Positions 19,710-31,827 of a stretch of DNA of 64,000 nt are shown in pieces; the first letter of the stretch is position 1; each line of letters starts with the position of its first letter. Origin of the DNA: Methylophilaceae bacterium. Lineage in GTDB: Bacteria; Pseudomonadota; Gammaproteobacteria; Burkholderiales; Methylophilaceae. The translations under genes were made by a program, and so were the position numbers. Location of the stretch: assembly GCA_018398995.1 (NCBI GenBank), contig CP073759.1:248001-312000 (forward strand), written 5' to 3'. The notes under the pieces were generated by a model. It was not told the origin of the DNA. It searched no databases and was given only the letters and a program-made list of their open reading frames with translations.

Positions 19710-20573
19710 ATGCGGCCAGATCATATCAAAGAGTTTAGTTATCACATTAACTGGCGTTCTAATTCACGTCGGCCAGGTAGCCACCGTAGCAACCAGCGCG
19801 GTATGGGGATGGAGTTTCGTGGTCATGCCACCCTACTTTCTTACCCTGATCCTAGACGAATTGATTTACGGCAAACTATTCGCGACCCGATGGAGCAAAT
19901 TTATGTGCGCATTTTTAATCAAAAAAGTGCGGCACCCGTATTTGTACTATGTGACCTCTCTGGCTCTATGCAATATGGCAGCCAGCAACGCAAAATTGCG
20001 ATTGCTGCTGATATTACCCAATCGGTAGCGCAATCCGTCACCCATAATGGCGATCCATTTGGATTTATTGGGTTTGATGATGAAATTCGTGAAGATTGGA
20101 TTAGCACCCTTTCTGCAAGACCGCATATTGCTATTGAGATGGCTGAACGATTGCGAGCGTATGAACCTGGTGAAGTTGGTAGCACCGCACTCATTGACAC
20201 TGTCCGTATGTTGCCACGTGAGCGTTCTTTAATTTTTTTAGTGTCAGATTTTCATATGCCTATGGCCGACTTAGAAGCCTCACTGGTATTAATGTTGCGC
20301 CATCATATTATTCCTGTAGTGTTATGGGATACAGCAGAATATGCCGACTTACCTGAGTTTGGTATTGCCAATGTAACCGACCCTGAAACGGGTACAAAAC
20401 GCACTTTATTTTTGCGTAAAGAATACAGAAATCGAATTTTAGAAAACTTTACAAAACGACGTAAAGCCATCGAAGATTTATTTTTGCGTTTTGATATGCA
20501 ACCCTTTTTTGTAACCAACCAATTTGATGCCGACTTATTAGGCGACTACTTCCATCAATATGTCGCTGCTTAA
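19710..20573 (+). CDS. mxaS: MxaS, DUF58 protein of the methanol oxidation cluster
   Basis: A 287-residue soluble protein of the DUF58 family, with a degenerate von Willebrand A fold in its second half. The core reads FVLCDLSGSMQYGS near residue 75, a MIDAS-like DxSxS motif. The N-terminal RSNSRRPGSHRSNQRGMGMEFRGH is basic and typical of MxaS/DUF58 proteins. It is encoded directly after the MoxR-type ATPase mxaR, its expected partner, and three bases before mxaA. It is required with MxaA, MxaC, MxaK and MxaL for assembly or Ca2+ insertion into methanol dehydrogenase in studied methylotrophs; the exact biochemical role is unresolved. Confidence 0.9.
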   Translation: MRPDHIKEFSYHINWRSNSRRPGSHRSNQRGMGMEFRGHATLLSYPDPRRIDLRQTIRDPMEQIYVRIFNQKSAAPVFVLCDLSGSMQYGSQQRKIAIAADITQSVAQSVTHNGDPFGFIGFDDEIREDWISTLSARPHIAIEMAERLRAYEPGEVGSTALIDTVRMLPRERSLIFLVSDFHMPMADLEASLVLMLRHHIIPVVLWDTAEYADLPEFGIANVTDPETGTKRTLFLRKEYRNRILENFTKRRKAIEDLFLRFDMQPFFVTNQFDADLLGDYFHQYVAA

Positions 20574-20576
20574 ATC

Positions 20577-21596
20577 ATGATGAGTAAAACCATGCAACCA
20601 CGTTATAAAATTCTAATCACGCTCATTCAACTAGTAAGTATCTGCGCTTTATGTATTTCACAGCAACTATATGCAGAAGTTAAATTGCCTAGCGTAGACG
20701 ATAAATATGTTGAATTAAAGATTGAAGACCCTACGCGCGATGCTGGTTATGTAGTCGGTGACATCCTGAAAAGAACAATTACTATTACCATCAAAAAACC
20801 ATATCAACTCATTGACGAGTCCCTACCTATTGTTGGTTATGAGCATCGTTATAAAGGCCAGGTATCTGGTATTGAGTTGTCAGCAATAAACAAAAAAACA
20901 ACACAAAATGCAGATAGTGAAACGCATGTGCTTGACTTAAGCTATCAAGTCTTTAAAACAGATCGCGTTGCAAAACCCGCGGCATTGCGTGCGGAAATAC
21001 TAAGACTGCGTAACACCGAAAATATCAAAGAGACGGTAGAGTACCGAATTCCTTCGTTTAATTTTAGAGTTTCCCCGCTATCTGTCATTGGTCAAATCAA
21101 GTTGGACCAAGAAATGTATCCACTAATACCGCCATTGACTTTGGACAGCGCCGATGTCATTTTGCGCATAAAGATATTAGTTAGCCTATTGGCATTGTCA
21201 TTAATCAGTCTGCTTTATATTCTTGGCACCTATGCTTGGTTGCCAAGAATGGGAGCACCATTTGCCAGAGCCTATCGGGATATCAAAAAAATGGACAACA
21301 CACCGGAAGGCATTAAACAAGCTGTATCTCGTTTACATGAATCCCTTAACAAAACCGCGGGCGCCAGTCTGTTTAGCAATCATATTAATGAATTTATTAC
21401 AAAGAAACCGGCATTTGCACCTGCTAAACAACAAATCGAACAGTTTTTTGGTTTTTCCCATCAAGTGTTTTTTGAAGATCATTCGCAAACGTTGCATCAC
21501 GACAATCCAAAAGCTTGGTTACTCAGCTTATGTCTTAATTTGCGCCACTGCGAGCGCGGCCTAGTGCCAGAGATGACAAAAGGGGTTCGCACTTAA
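20577..21596 (+). CDS. mxaA: MxaA, membrane-anchored methanol dehydrogenase maturation protein
   Basis: A 339-residue protein with a signal-type hydrophobic segment (about residues 11-33, ending at LYAEVK), a periplasmic domain, and one transmembrane helix near residues 196-218 followed by a cytoplasmic tail of about 120 residues. Assignment rests mainly on position between mxaS and mxaC and on this topology. MxaA is implicated in calcium insertion into the PQQ methanol dehydrogenase. Its TAA overlaps the mxaC ATG by one base. An ATG five codons further in is an alternative start. Confidence 0.85.
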   Translation: MMSKTMQPRYKILITLIQLVSICALCISQQLYAEVKLPSVDDKYVELKIEDPTRDAGYVVGDILKRTITITIKKPYQLIDESLPIVGYEHRYKGQVSGIELSAINKKTTQNADSETHVLDLSYQVFKTDRVAKPAALRAEILRLRNTENIKETVEYRIPSFNFRVSPLSVIGQIKLDQEMYPLIPPLTLDSADVILRIKILVSLLALSLISLLYILGTYAWLPRMGAPFARAYRDIKKMDNTPEGIKQAVSRLHESLNKTAGASLFSNHINEFITKKPAFAPAKQQIEQFFGFSHQVFFEDHSQTLHHDNPKAWLLSLCLNLRHCERGLVPEMTKGVRT

Positions 21597-22585
21597 TGGC
21601 TTTTACCAATCCTTTGGCGTTGTGGTTACTGCCATTAGCCTTGTTGCCTATCTTGCTTGAGCGGTCGCATACCAAAACCTATTCATGGGTAGCAATGCTG
21701 CCGCATGACTCACTCTCTGACTTAATTGGACTATTACTCAAACTATTAGCAACGGTCAGTATTGCCTTTATTATCCTAGGCATTGCCGACCCACATACCC
21801 TGGAGCAAAAAGTAGAAAAAATTGGTATTGGGGCGCAAATTGGATTGGTGCTTGATAGAAGCGCCAGCATGGATGATCCTTTTTCTGGTGGTGTTGCAGC
21901 CGGCAATGTAGGCGAAACAAAATCGGCTGCAGCCAGTAGATTAATGACTGAGTTTGTGAATGCGCGCGAAAACGACATGATTGGCATTATTACGTTTAGT
22001 AATTCAGCGATGTACGTATTACCTCTTTCTGGTAATCGCGATGCCATTTTATCTGCCATTAAAGCCACTTCAGGCAATGCTTTATTCCAAACCAATATTG
22101 GTGCAGGCTTAACCAGTGCGGTCAGCTTATTTAATGATGTGCCAGATTCTGGCTCGCGCGCGATTATTTTAATCTCTGATGGCGCAGGTAAAATGGATGG
22201 CGTGGTTCAACAAAAATTGAAAGACTGGTTGCAACAATACAATATTACTTTGTACTGGATTGTATTAAGGCAACCAGGGGGTATTAGTATTTTTGATCCG
22301 AAATATGAAAATTGGAAAGAGGTAGAGCTCCCACCTGTTCAAATTGAACTGCATAATTTTTTTAAAACACTGAATACCCCTTTTCAAGCCTATGAAGCTG
22401 ATGATCCTAAATCACTAGAAACGGCTATTTTTGATATTAATAAAAAAGAAAAGAAACCCATTACTTACTTGGAAAAAATACCAGGAAAAAACTTTACCCA
22501 AGTTTGCTATCTCATCGCTGCCTTAATGATTGCTTTGTTACTTGGTGTTAAATATTTGGAGAATAAAACATGGCGCTCGGCCTAA
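21596..22585 (+). CDS. mxaC: MxaC, von Willebrand A-domain membrane protein
   Basis: A 329-residue BatA-like protein. Two N-terminal hydrophobic segments (about residues 6-21 and 44-64) and one near the C terminus (about 298-318) flank a vWA domain. Its MIDAS motif DRSAS starts at residue 87 and is followed by TNIG and SDGAG, the remaining metal-site loops. Such domains coordinate a divalent metal and are partners of MoxR ATPases. Start overlaps the mxaA stop and its 3' end overlaps mxaK by 16 bases, indicating one translationally coupled operon. Confidence 0.9.
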   Translation: MAFTNPLALWLLPLALLPILLERSHTKTYSWVAMLPHDSLSDLIGLLLKLLATVSIAFIILGIADPHTLEQKVEKIGIGAQIGLVLDRSASMDDPFSGGVAAGNVGETKSAAASRLMTEFVNARENDMIGIITFSNSAMYVLPLSGNRDAILSAIKATSGNALFQTNIGAGLTSAVSLFNDVPDSGSRAIILISDGAGKMDGVVQQKLKDWLQQYNITLYWIVLRQPGGISIFDPKYENWKEVELPPVQIELHNFFKTLNTPFQAYEADDPKSLETAIFDINKKEKKPITYLEKIPGKNFTQVCYLIAALMIALLLGVKYLENKTWRSA

Positions 22586-23124
22586 AATTGTTAACTGTCA
22601 AAAAACTTACTTGGATGTTGGTCATATTGGCATTGCTTTGCGTCATGGGTATCGCACATCAAGTAAATAGACTTAATCAAATTCATGCATTTAATACGGC
22701 TGTTACGACAGGAAATGCTCCAGAAACCGATAAAACGAGTTACGAAGCAAAGTATGCACAAGCTTATTGGTTAGCAAAAAAAGACTACTACAAAGAAGCG
22801 ATAAAACTTTTTACCGGATTAACACAAACAAGTTCAGCCAGTAACCGAGCGGCTGTTTTTCACAATATTGGCAATATGTTTTTTTTAAAAGCGCTCAGAA
22901 TTGATGCGGGCAATGATCCGCGAGCACGCGACGAAGCCGAGTATTTGCTAACAGAAGCCAAGGTCTCTTATAAAAATGCCGTCAAACTCGATAATAGCAA
23001 CTGGGGAACACGTCGCAATTTAGATCGTGTATTGTCGTTATTACCAGAAGTGCCGACACCAGGCATCAGCGACTCTGATTCTCCTGGCATCATTATGGGT
23101 AACATTCCAGTTGGATTACCTTAA
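22570..23124 (+). CDS. mxaK: MxaK, methanol oxidation cluster protein
   Basis: A 184-residue protein with one N-terminal transmembrane segment (about residues 13-32), then a helical, TPR-like region (KYAQAYWLAKKDYYKEAIKL near residue 55). The identification depends on its place between the two vWA proteins MxaC and MxaL, and on size. GGAG lies nine bases before the ATG, inside the end of mxaC. The role in methanol dehydrogenase maturation is known from mutants in other methylotrophs, not from this sequence. Confidence 0.82.
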   Translation: MALGLKLLTVKKLTWMLVILALLCVMGIAHQVNRLNQIHAFNTAVTTGNAPETDKTSYEAKYAQAYWLAKKDYYKEAIKLFTGLTQTSSASNRAAVFHNIGNMFFLKALRIDAGNDPRARDEAEYLLTEAKVSYKNAVKLDNSNWGTRRNLDRVLSLLPEVPTPGISDSDSPGIIMGNIPVGLP

Positions 23125-23157
23125 ACGTGATAGAGACAAAGTGGATGAAGCGATAGC

Positions 23158-24195
23158 ATGCAAAATTGGATACATTATTTAAAAAAGAATAAAGACGCGG
23201 CCTTGTTAAGCAGCGCACTGGTACTATTGATTGTCGCTATGTTCCGTCCCACTTTGCCAGTCAAACACAATATTTATACTTATTTGTTAGTTGCTGATAT
23301 TTCACAAAGCATGAATACAGCTGATATCAAAAAATTAAATGGCAAAACCATCACACGCATGGAGCATATGCAAACACTGATGCATGAGGTTGTATCTTCT
23401 TTACCGTGCGGCACCAAAGTTGGTATATCACTTTTTGCTGGCGTGAGCACTGCTGCGCTGTATCATCCAATTGAAGTGTGCGAAAATTTTCATGCTATTC
23501 AAGATACAATTGACCATTTGGATTGGCGTACTGCTTGGTCTGGTAATAGCCGAATCCGTGAAAATCTTTATAGTATATCAAGAACGTTACGCTCTTTTCC
23601 CAAAGAGCTTGTTGCACAGGTAGTATTGTTTACTGATGGTGAAGAAGCACCTAAGCTACACGTTTTTAATACTAAAGATCTAAAGGGTCTACAGGACGCT
23701 AAAGATTGGCTGATAGTTGGCATTGGCAGTGCAGAAGGGGCAGCGATTCCAAAACTCAGTCAAGATAATCAAGTGATTGGCTATTGGTCAAATGAGAGCT
23801 TTGCATTACAACCCGGTATTGCGCAAATCTCTGAGTCTAATATTGGCACTAGAAATGACAGTGTTGCTTCTGGCGAATTTGACCGCTACATCTCTAAGCT
23901 AGATGAAGCTTACCTTAAAGAAATTAGCCAAGAAATCGATGCACTATATGTCCGTGGAGACAGTATTCGTAATGTATTAAACGCCATGAGTAAACAAAAG
24001 CCTGCACGACGCGATATTGCACCTTTTGATATTAGTTGGTTTTTAGCTGGATTAGCAGGACTACTATTGTTAGGCGCTTACTATAGCAAACACCCACTCA
24101 AGCGTATGGCAGAAACAATAGGCTTATATAAAAGATCACTCAAAAAGCGTTCTGAAAAAGAAGCTGAAATTGCACATGATAACTATATTAACTAA
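23158..24195 (+). CDS. mxaL: MxaL, von Willebrand A-domain membrane protein
   Basis: A 345-residue BatB-like protein. A hydrophobic segment at about residues 15-30 precedes a vWA domain with MIDAS motif DISQSM (starting at residue 47) and FTDGEEAP near 160; a second membrane segment lies near residues 285-303, with a basic C-terminal tail. It is the last member of the run; no mxaD or mxaEHB follows. The stop overlaps the convergent YgfX-like gene by four bases. Confidence 0.88.
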   Translation: MQNWIHYLKKNKDAALLSSALVLLIVAMFRPTLPVKHNIYTYLLVADISQSMNTADIKKLNGKTITRMEHMQTLMHEVVSSLPCGTKVGISLFAGVSTAALYHPIEVCENFHAIQDTIDHLDWRTAWSGNSRIRENLYSISRTLRSFPKELVAQVVLFTDGEEAPKLHVFNTKDLKGLQDAKDWLIVGIGSAEGAAIPKLSQDNQVIGYWSNESFALQPGIAQISESNIGTRNDSVASGEFDRYISKLDEAYLKEISQEIDALYVRGDSIRNVLNAMSKQKPARRDIAPFDISWFLAGLAGLLLLGAYYSKHPLKRMAETIGLYKRSLKKRSEKEAEIAHDNYIN

Positions 24196-24653
24196 GCTTC
24201 AGAATGTCTCCACCAGCGCAACCAAACGCGCAAATGACGATGCGAGGCTGTATGATGATCAGCCAACATAATGAGCGGTGGTAAATTGCCAAACCACAAT
24301 GTTGTTTGATTGGTTTGCCGGCTATTAATAATTAATATTTTAGAATGAACATAACTTGTTGGCGCGATACTCGGGGTAAATTGCTCTCCCCGATGATTCG
24401 TCAATCGCAACTGACCAATCGCACTGACTTCAATACGTTGCCAAGACCATGGCAACAGTCCTAAAGCATCGCGCAAGCTATAGTATGTTGTTGAAATCAT
24501 AATCATGCTTATCAAAAAAAGTTTAGATAACGCGTGTATTGGTAATATGGTAATTATCCAACAACTTGATATTGCAATCAGACCCAGCAGCCCCAATAAT
24601 AAGAAAGAAGGTTTGATATCAATATCAATGGCTTGAATTAAATGCATTTTCAT
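24192..24653 (-). CDS. YgfX-like membrane protein (DUF1434), tentative
   Basis: A small protein of about 153 residues with two adjacent hydrophobic segments near the N terminus (about residues 15-30 and 35-50), then a soluble C-terminal half rich in beta-like segments and ending in HRHLRVWLRWWRHSEA. This layout, and the location head to head with ygfZ, resembles E. coli YgfX (CptA), which lies by sdhE/ygfZ. The open frame extends to 24695, but that would run over the ygfZ start; the ATG at 24653 was preferred although no clear Shine-Dalgarno sequence precedes either. Sequence similarity is weak by eye, so the name is provisional. Confidence 0.55.
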   Translation of the reverse strand: MKMHLIQAIDIDIKPSFLLLGLLGLIAISSCWIITILPIHALSKLFLISMIMISTTYYSLRDALGLLPWSWQRIEVSAIGQLRLTNHRGEQFTPSIAPTSYVHSKILIINSRQTNQTTLWFGNLPPLIMLADHHTASHRHLRVWLRWWRHSEA

Positions 24654-24669
24654 ATAAGGATATAGTGGC

Positions 24670-25722
24670 ATGACAGAAACAAATTGGCAATCCAACTTAA
24701 TAGCACAAGGTGCGGTGTTTGAAAATGGGATGGTTCAGCATTTTGGAGATGCAGCACAATCCATACAAGCGACTGCCACAACCAACACCTTGTGTGATTT
24801 ATCACATCTGGGTTTACTGGCGCTCACTGGAGACGATGCCACTACTTTTCTGCAAGGTCAGGTAACCAATGATGTTAAGGCTTTGGATGGCAATAATGCG
24901 CACTTTACTGGCTATTGCTCGCCTAAAGGCCGCCTACTTGCGCTGTTCTTCGCTTTTTCACACAGTAACACGTTGTATTTGCAATTTAACCAATCGTTAT
25001 TAATACCTATTATGAAGCGTTTAAAAATGTATGTTCTGCGTGCAAAAGTCGATATACAAGATGCCAGTAACAGCTTAATTAGATTTGGTATCAATGGTCC
25101 AGAGGCTGCCAAGCTGCTAACGCAGGTGCTTTCTACGGCACCAGCAGAAAACTATACTATGGCACCTATTATCATAGCCCAGCAATCAGTTGGTACTATG
25201 ATCAGGCTCCCCAGTATTGAAACCCATCAGCGATTTGAAATCCTGATTGAGGCAGACCATGCACAAGACGTTTGGGACAAACTCAAAGAAAATTGCCAGC
25301 TGATTGGCAAGCCATGCTGGGATTGGCTAGATATTCAAACGGGCTTGCCAGATATTGTTGAACAAACGCAAGAGCAATTTGTGCCACAAATGTTAAATAT
25401 TGATTGCTTAAATGGTATCAACTTTAAAAAAGGGTGTTACACCGGCCAAGAAATTGTAGCGCGTACCCATTATTTAGGCAAAATTAAACGCCGGACCTAT
25501 CTTGCTACTATCGCAAGCAGTCAAACACCGCACGCAGGCGAAAAAGTGGTGGATGGAGATGGTAATGAAGTGGGGCAATTCGTCAAAGTTGCGCCAAATT
25601 TAGCAGGCGGCTTTGATGCTTTAATAGAAATACGGATTGAAGCTAAGACAACGGGTCATATTCATTGGAACACGCATGCTGTTACATTTGGTCAGTTGCC
25701 CTACCGGGTAGACAACGACTAA
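24670..25722 (+). CDS. ygfZ: Folate-binding Fe-S assembly protein YgfZ
   Basis: A 350-residue GcvT-like protein with the diagnostic KGCYTGQE motif (in INFKKGCYTGQEIVAR, near residue 258), whose Cys is essential in E. coli. YgfZ takes part with tetrahydrofolate in maintaining certain [4Fe-4S] enzymes such as MiaB. The N-terminal half contains the GcvT-type LLALTGDDATTFLQGQVTND stretch. AAGGA precedes the ATG by nine bases. The end is 10 bases from the convergent ftsB. Confidence 0.93.
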   Translation: MTETNWQSNLIAQGAVFENGMVQHFGDAAQSIQATATTNTLCDLSHLGLLALTGDDATTFLQGQVTNDVKALDGNNAHFTGYCSPKGRLLALFFAFSHSNTLYLQFNQSLLIPIMKRLKMYVLRAKVDIQDASNSLIRFGINGPEAAKLLTQVLSTAPAENYTMAPIIIAQQSVGTMIRLPSIETHQRFEILIEADHAQDVWDKLKENCQLIGKPCWDWLDIQTGLPDIVEQTQEQFVPQMLNIDCLNGINFKKGCYTGQEIVARTHYLGKIKRRTYLATIASSQTPHAGEKVVDGDGNEVGQFVKVAPNLAGGFDALIEIRIEAKTTGHIHWNTHAVTFGQLPYRVDND

Positions 25723-25732
25723 GTGAAGCTGG

Positions 25733-26065
25733 CTAATCTGCTTGCTTTTGTTCAACTTGTTGCGTTGTCTGGTCTATTTTGTGATTAAAAACTGAAGCGT
25801 CGATTACTTGATAAAACACTTCATCGGGCTTAATCATGCCTAGCTCGTTACGTGCGCGCTCTTCAATTGCGTCGTTTCCCTGCTTTAAGTCTCGGACTTC
25901 AGCTTTTAATGCGTCATTGCGGTGCTGACTTACGCTATTTTCTTCTTTCTGCCGCTCAACTTGTTGATTCACTTTCCATACACGCATCCAACTACCTTTG
26001 CCGAGCCACAATGGATATTGCAGCAAGACAATAAGCGTAACCAGAATAATCGTCAGTATCCGCAA
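25733..26065 (-). CDS. ftsB: Cell division protein FtsB
   Basis: A 110-residue bitopic protein with one N-terminal transmembrane helix (about residues 3-19), then a coiled coil (about 30-70) and the family ending [17 protein letters not shown]. FtsB joins FtsL and FtsQ in the divisome. The only reasonable start is a TTG at 26065, 15 bases after the eno stop; no ATG is in frame upstream. The order eno-ftsB at the end of the pyrG operon is standard in proteobacteria and supports the call. Confidence 0.92.
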   Translation of the reverse strand: MRILTIILVTLIVLLQYPLWLGKGSWMRVWKVNQQVERQKEENSVSQHRNDALKAEVRDLKQGNDAIEERARNELGMIKPDEVFYQVIDASVFNHKIDQTTQQVEQKQAD

Positions 26066-26080
26066 TGGAATGCTTTACAC

Positions 26081-27412
<1,332 letters not shown>

Positions 27413-27450
27413 CTAAACTATTGAAGTATCTGTTTATATGAGAACGTCTC

Positions 27451-28302
27451 TCACTCATCACTTTGCAATGACATCTCTGCAAAACCAGCTTTTTTGACTA
27501 GATGATCAATATCGACTAACACGTGCAATAGCGCCTCCATTCTGTCTAATGGCCATGCATTAGGTCCATCAGATAAAGCCATTGCAGGATTAGGATGTGT
27601 TTCCATAAAGATACCAGCAATACCACTGGCAACAGCCGCACGCGCTAATACAGGCACATGCTCACGCTGACCGCCACTTTTGTCACCTTGTCCACCAGGC
27701 TGCTGCACAGAGTGAGTCGCATCGAATACCACAGGACAATGTGTTTCACGCATGATAGCCAGACCTCGCATATCAGATACCAAGGTGTTATAGCCAAAAG
27801 ACGCACCACGCTCGCAAACCATAATAGTATCTGCTCCGCCATTGGCTTCTTTGGCTTTATTCACTACTTGCAACATATCGTGTGGTGCTAAAAATTGGCC
27901 TTTTTTAATATTGACTGGTTTGCCAGATTGCGCACAAGCGACTATAAAGTCGGTCTGTCGACATAAAAAAGCCGGTGTTTGCAGCACATCAACGACAGCG
28001 GCCACATGCGGCACTTGCTCTACCGTATGTACATCAGTTAATACTGGCACACCAATTTGACTTTTGACTTCATCTAAAATTCTTAGGCCTTCATCCATAC
28101 CAAAGCCACGAAAGGTTTTAGTCGAGCTACGATTGGCTTTATCGTAAGATGATTTATAAATAAACGGCACGCCAATGCGCATTGCCATTTCTTTTAACTG
28201 GCCCGCAGTTTCAATGGCAAACTCACGTGACTCAATCACACAGGGTCCTGCAATTAAAAATAAAGGCTGGTGTAATCCAACTTCAAAACCACATAATTTC
28301 AT
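27451..28302 (-). CDS. kdsA: 3-deoxy-D-manno-octulosonate 8-phosphate synthase
   Basis: A 283-residue TIM-barrel enzyme condensing PEP with arabinose 5-phosphate for lipopolysaccharide Kdo. Motifs seen are [14 protein letters not shown] near residue 16, [11 protein letters not shown] near 50, [13 protein letters not shown] near 84 and the C-terminal [16 protein letters not shown]. It begins at the base after the pyrG stop. Presence of the pathway agrees with a Gram-negative outer membrane. Confidence 0.97.
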   Translation of the reverse strand: MKLCGFEVGLHQPLFLIAGPCVIESREFAIETAGQLKEMAMRIGVPFIYKSSYDKANRSSTKTFRGFGMDEGLRILDEVKSQIGVPVLTDVHTVEQVPHVAAVVDVLQTPAFLCRQTDFIVACAQSGKPVNIKKGQFLAPHDMLQVVNKAKEANGGADTIMVCERGASFGYNTLVSDMRGLAIMRETHCPVVFDATHSVQQPGGQGDKSGGQREHVPVLARAAVASGIAGIFMETHPNPAMALSDGPNAWPLDRMEALLHVLVDIDHLVKKAGFAEMSLQSDE

Positions 28303-29943
<1,641 letters not shown>

Positions 29944-30034
29944 TTATAAGAGTGATTACAGACGGGAGTCTATTTTACGTGAAAGGGCCTATAACCACAA
30001 TCAAACAGCCCTTCAATTTATACAAAAATAGGAT

Positions 30035-30664
30035 TTATGTATTCCACTTACCATAGCCCTTAAACTGCTGCAATACCGCTTGCATTTCATCTTCACTCAG
30101 CAAAGACGGGCTTGGTGTCAATTGCAATAGACGCCAATATTGCTCGCAGAGGTTTTCCACTTCAACCGCCACCGCCAAAGCCTCCTGTAAACTCGCACCT
30201 ATCGCAATCATCCCGTGATGGGCTAGCAAACAGGCTTTACGCCCTTCTAGCGCATCCATTGCAGCATCTGATAATGCTTGTGTACCAAACAATGCATAGG
30301 GTGCACAGCGAATGCTATCGCCGCCTGCCACAGCAATCATATAATGAAATGGTGGAATATTGCTATGTAAGCATGCAATGGTTGTAGCGAACATGCTATG
30401 CGTGTGAATCACAGCATTCACTTCTGGACGCTGTTGATAAATATCGCGATGAAAGAACCATTCAGAAGAAGGTTTTTTATTGGTTTCGTAGCGCCCATCT
30501 AGCTCCATTTCAACCATACTGTCAGCATTCATTGCTTCAATATCAACGCCACTTGGCGTAATAATAAAGCCGTTTTCATGGCGCACACTACAATTACCGG
30601 AGGTGCCTTTATTTAACCCCAATGTCACTAGCCTTTGTGCCGTCTTTCGCAATTGTTCTCTCAT
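30035..30664 (-). CDS. Class II aldolase, FucA-like (possible methylthioribulose-1-P aldolase)
   Basis: A 209-residue class II aldolase. The open frame extends further upstream into mtnA, but the ATG at 30664 has AAGGA before it and gives a FucA-like start (LRKTAQRLVTLGLNKGTSGN). Zn2+ ligands are seen in IHTHS and LLAHHGMI, and the catalytic Glu in PSSEWFFH. It matches L-fuculose-1-phosphate aldolase along its length better than it matches MtnB dehydratase. It is seven bases downstream of mtnA, an arrangement seen in the DHAP shunt, where the aldolase splits 5-methylthioribulose 1-phosphate or 5-deoxyribulose 1-phosphate. The substrate is inferred from context only. Confidence 0.8.
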   Translation of the reverse strand: MREQLRKTAQRLVTLGLNKGTSGNCSVRHENGFIITPSGVDIEAMNADSMVEMELDGRYETNKKPSSEWFFHRDIYQQRPEVNAVIHTHSMFATTIACLHSNIPPFHYMIAVAGGDSIRCAPYALFGTQALSDAAMDALEGRKACLLAHHGMIAIGASLQEALAVAVEVENLCEQYWRLLQLTPSPSLLSEDEMQAVLQQFKGYGKWNT

Positions 30665-30671
30665 GGTCAGT

Positions 30672-31730
30672 TTATCCTTGCGCCAAATTACCAGGGGTGA
30701 AAATTCCTTTTTCAGTAATAATACCAGTGACCAAGCGGGCAGGCGTGACATCAAAGGCAGGGTTAGCAGCTTGACTTACGGCTGGCATCACTCTAACTGT
30801 CTGCAAACTACCATCAGCTGCTTGGCCTTGCACATAAGCAACTTCATCTTGATGTCGCTCTTCTATTTCAATCTCTCTACCGTGCGCCAAGTAAGCGTCA
30901 ATCGTCGGGCTAGGCACTGCCGCATAAAATGGGATACTGTTATCATGCGCTGCAAGCGCTTTTAGGTAAGTGCCGATTTTATTACAAACATCCCCATTAA
31001 CTGCAACGCGATCTGCTCCAACGATGACCATATCAACTTGTCCTTGTTGCATTAAGTGCCCCCCAGCATTATCGGATATCACGGTGTGCGGCACACCATG
31101 TTGCCCAAGCTCCCATGCGGTCAAACTGGCACCTTGATTGCGTGGACGGGTCTCATCCACCCAAACGTGAATAGCCAAGCCAGCATCGTGAGCAGCATAA
31201 ATTGGCGATAATGCAGTGCCAAAATCGACCGTCGCCAACCAGCCAGCATTACAGTGGGTAAGAATATGAAAAGGTGCTTGCCGATGTCGTTGTTGAATCA
31301 ATGCCAAGCCATGTTGCCCGATCATTTTATTCTGTTCAACATCTTCATCTGCAATATTCATTGCTAGCGCCCAAGCAACCTCAAGTCGTTTGTCCTGAGG
31401 AGTGGCAATCAATTGCGTTACCATGCGATTGACTGCCCAAGCCAAATTAACCGCAGTTGGCCTAGATGCAATTAATTGTTGTGCCATTACCTTAAGATAC
31501 GCATCAGTCGTTTTAGTGACTAGCGCCAATGCAATTCCGTAGGCAGCAGCAGCTCCAATTAATGGTGCACCGCGCACTTGCATTGTACGGATAGCATCAA
31601 TCATTTTCTCTACCGAATCAATGAGGACAATTTCAAATTCAAAAGGCAATTTAGTTTGGTCAATAATGCTCACAGCATAACTGTGAGTGTTAGGCCAAAT
31701 AGTGCGGTAATGTGTGTTGTTTACAAACAT
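30672..31730 (-). CDS. mtnA: S-methyl-5-thioribose-1-phosphate isomerase
   Basis: A 352-residue aldose-ketose isomerase of the eIF2B-like family, converting methylthioribose 1-phosphate to methylthioribulose 1-phosphate. Family motifs are MQVRGAPLIGAAAAYG near residue 40, THCNAGWLATVDFGTALSP with the catalytic Cys, and the DETRPRNQGASLTAWEL and GADRVAVNGDVCNKIGTY stretches with the catalytic Asp. A TTG at 31760 would add ten residues but has no ribosome-binding site; the ATG at 31730 was used. No mtnK or mtnP lies in the window. The FucA-like gene downstream probably acts on the product. Confidence 0.93.
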   Translation of the reverse strand: MFVNNTHYRTIWPNTHSYAVSIIDQTKLPFEFEIVLIDSVEKMIDAIRTMQVRGAPLIGAAAAYGIALALVTKTTDAYLKVMAQQLIASRPTAVNLAWAVNRMVTQLIATPQDKRLEVAWALAMNIADEDVEQNKMIGQHGLALIQQRHRQAPFHILTHCNAGWLATVDFGTALSPIYAAHDAGLAIHVWVDETRPRNQGASLTAWELGQHGVPHTVISDNAGGHLMQQGQVDMVIVGADRVAVNGDVCNKIGTYLKALAAHDNSIPFYAAVPSPTIDAYLAHGREIEIEERHQDEVAYVQGQAADGSLQTVRVMPAVSQAANPAFDVTPARLVTGIITEKGIFTPGNLAQG

Positions 31731-31827
31731 ATAATCTAGCCTTAAGGCAACCTTAATCAAGATAAAAGGGGTTAAAAAATGTAAATAAATGCCTTGCTAT
31801 TTATTGATAAGTATTTTTTGCGTTTTT

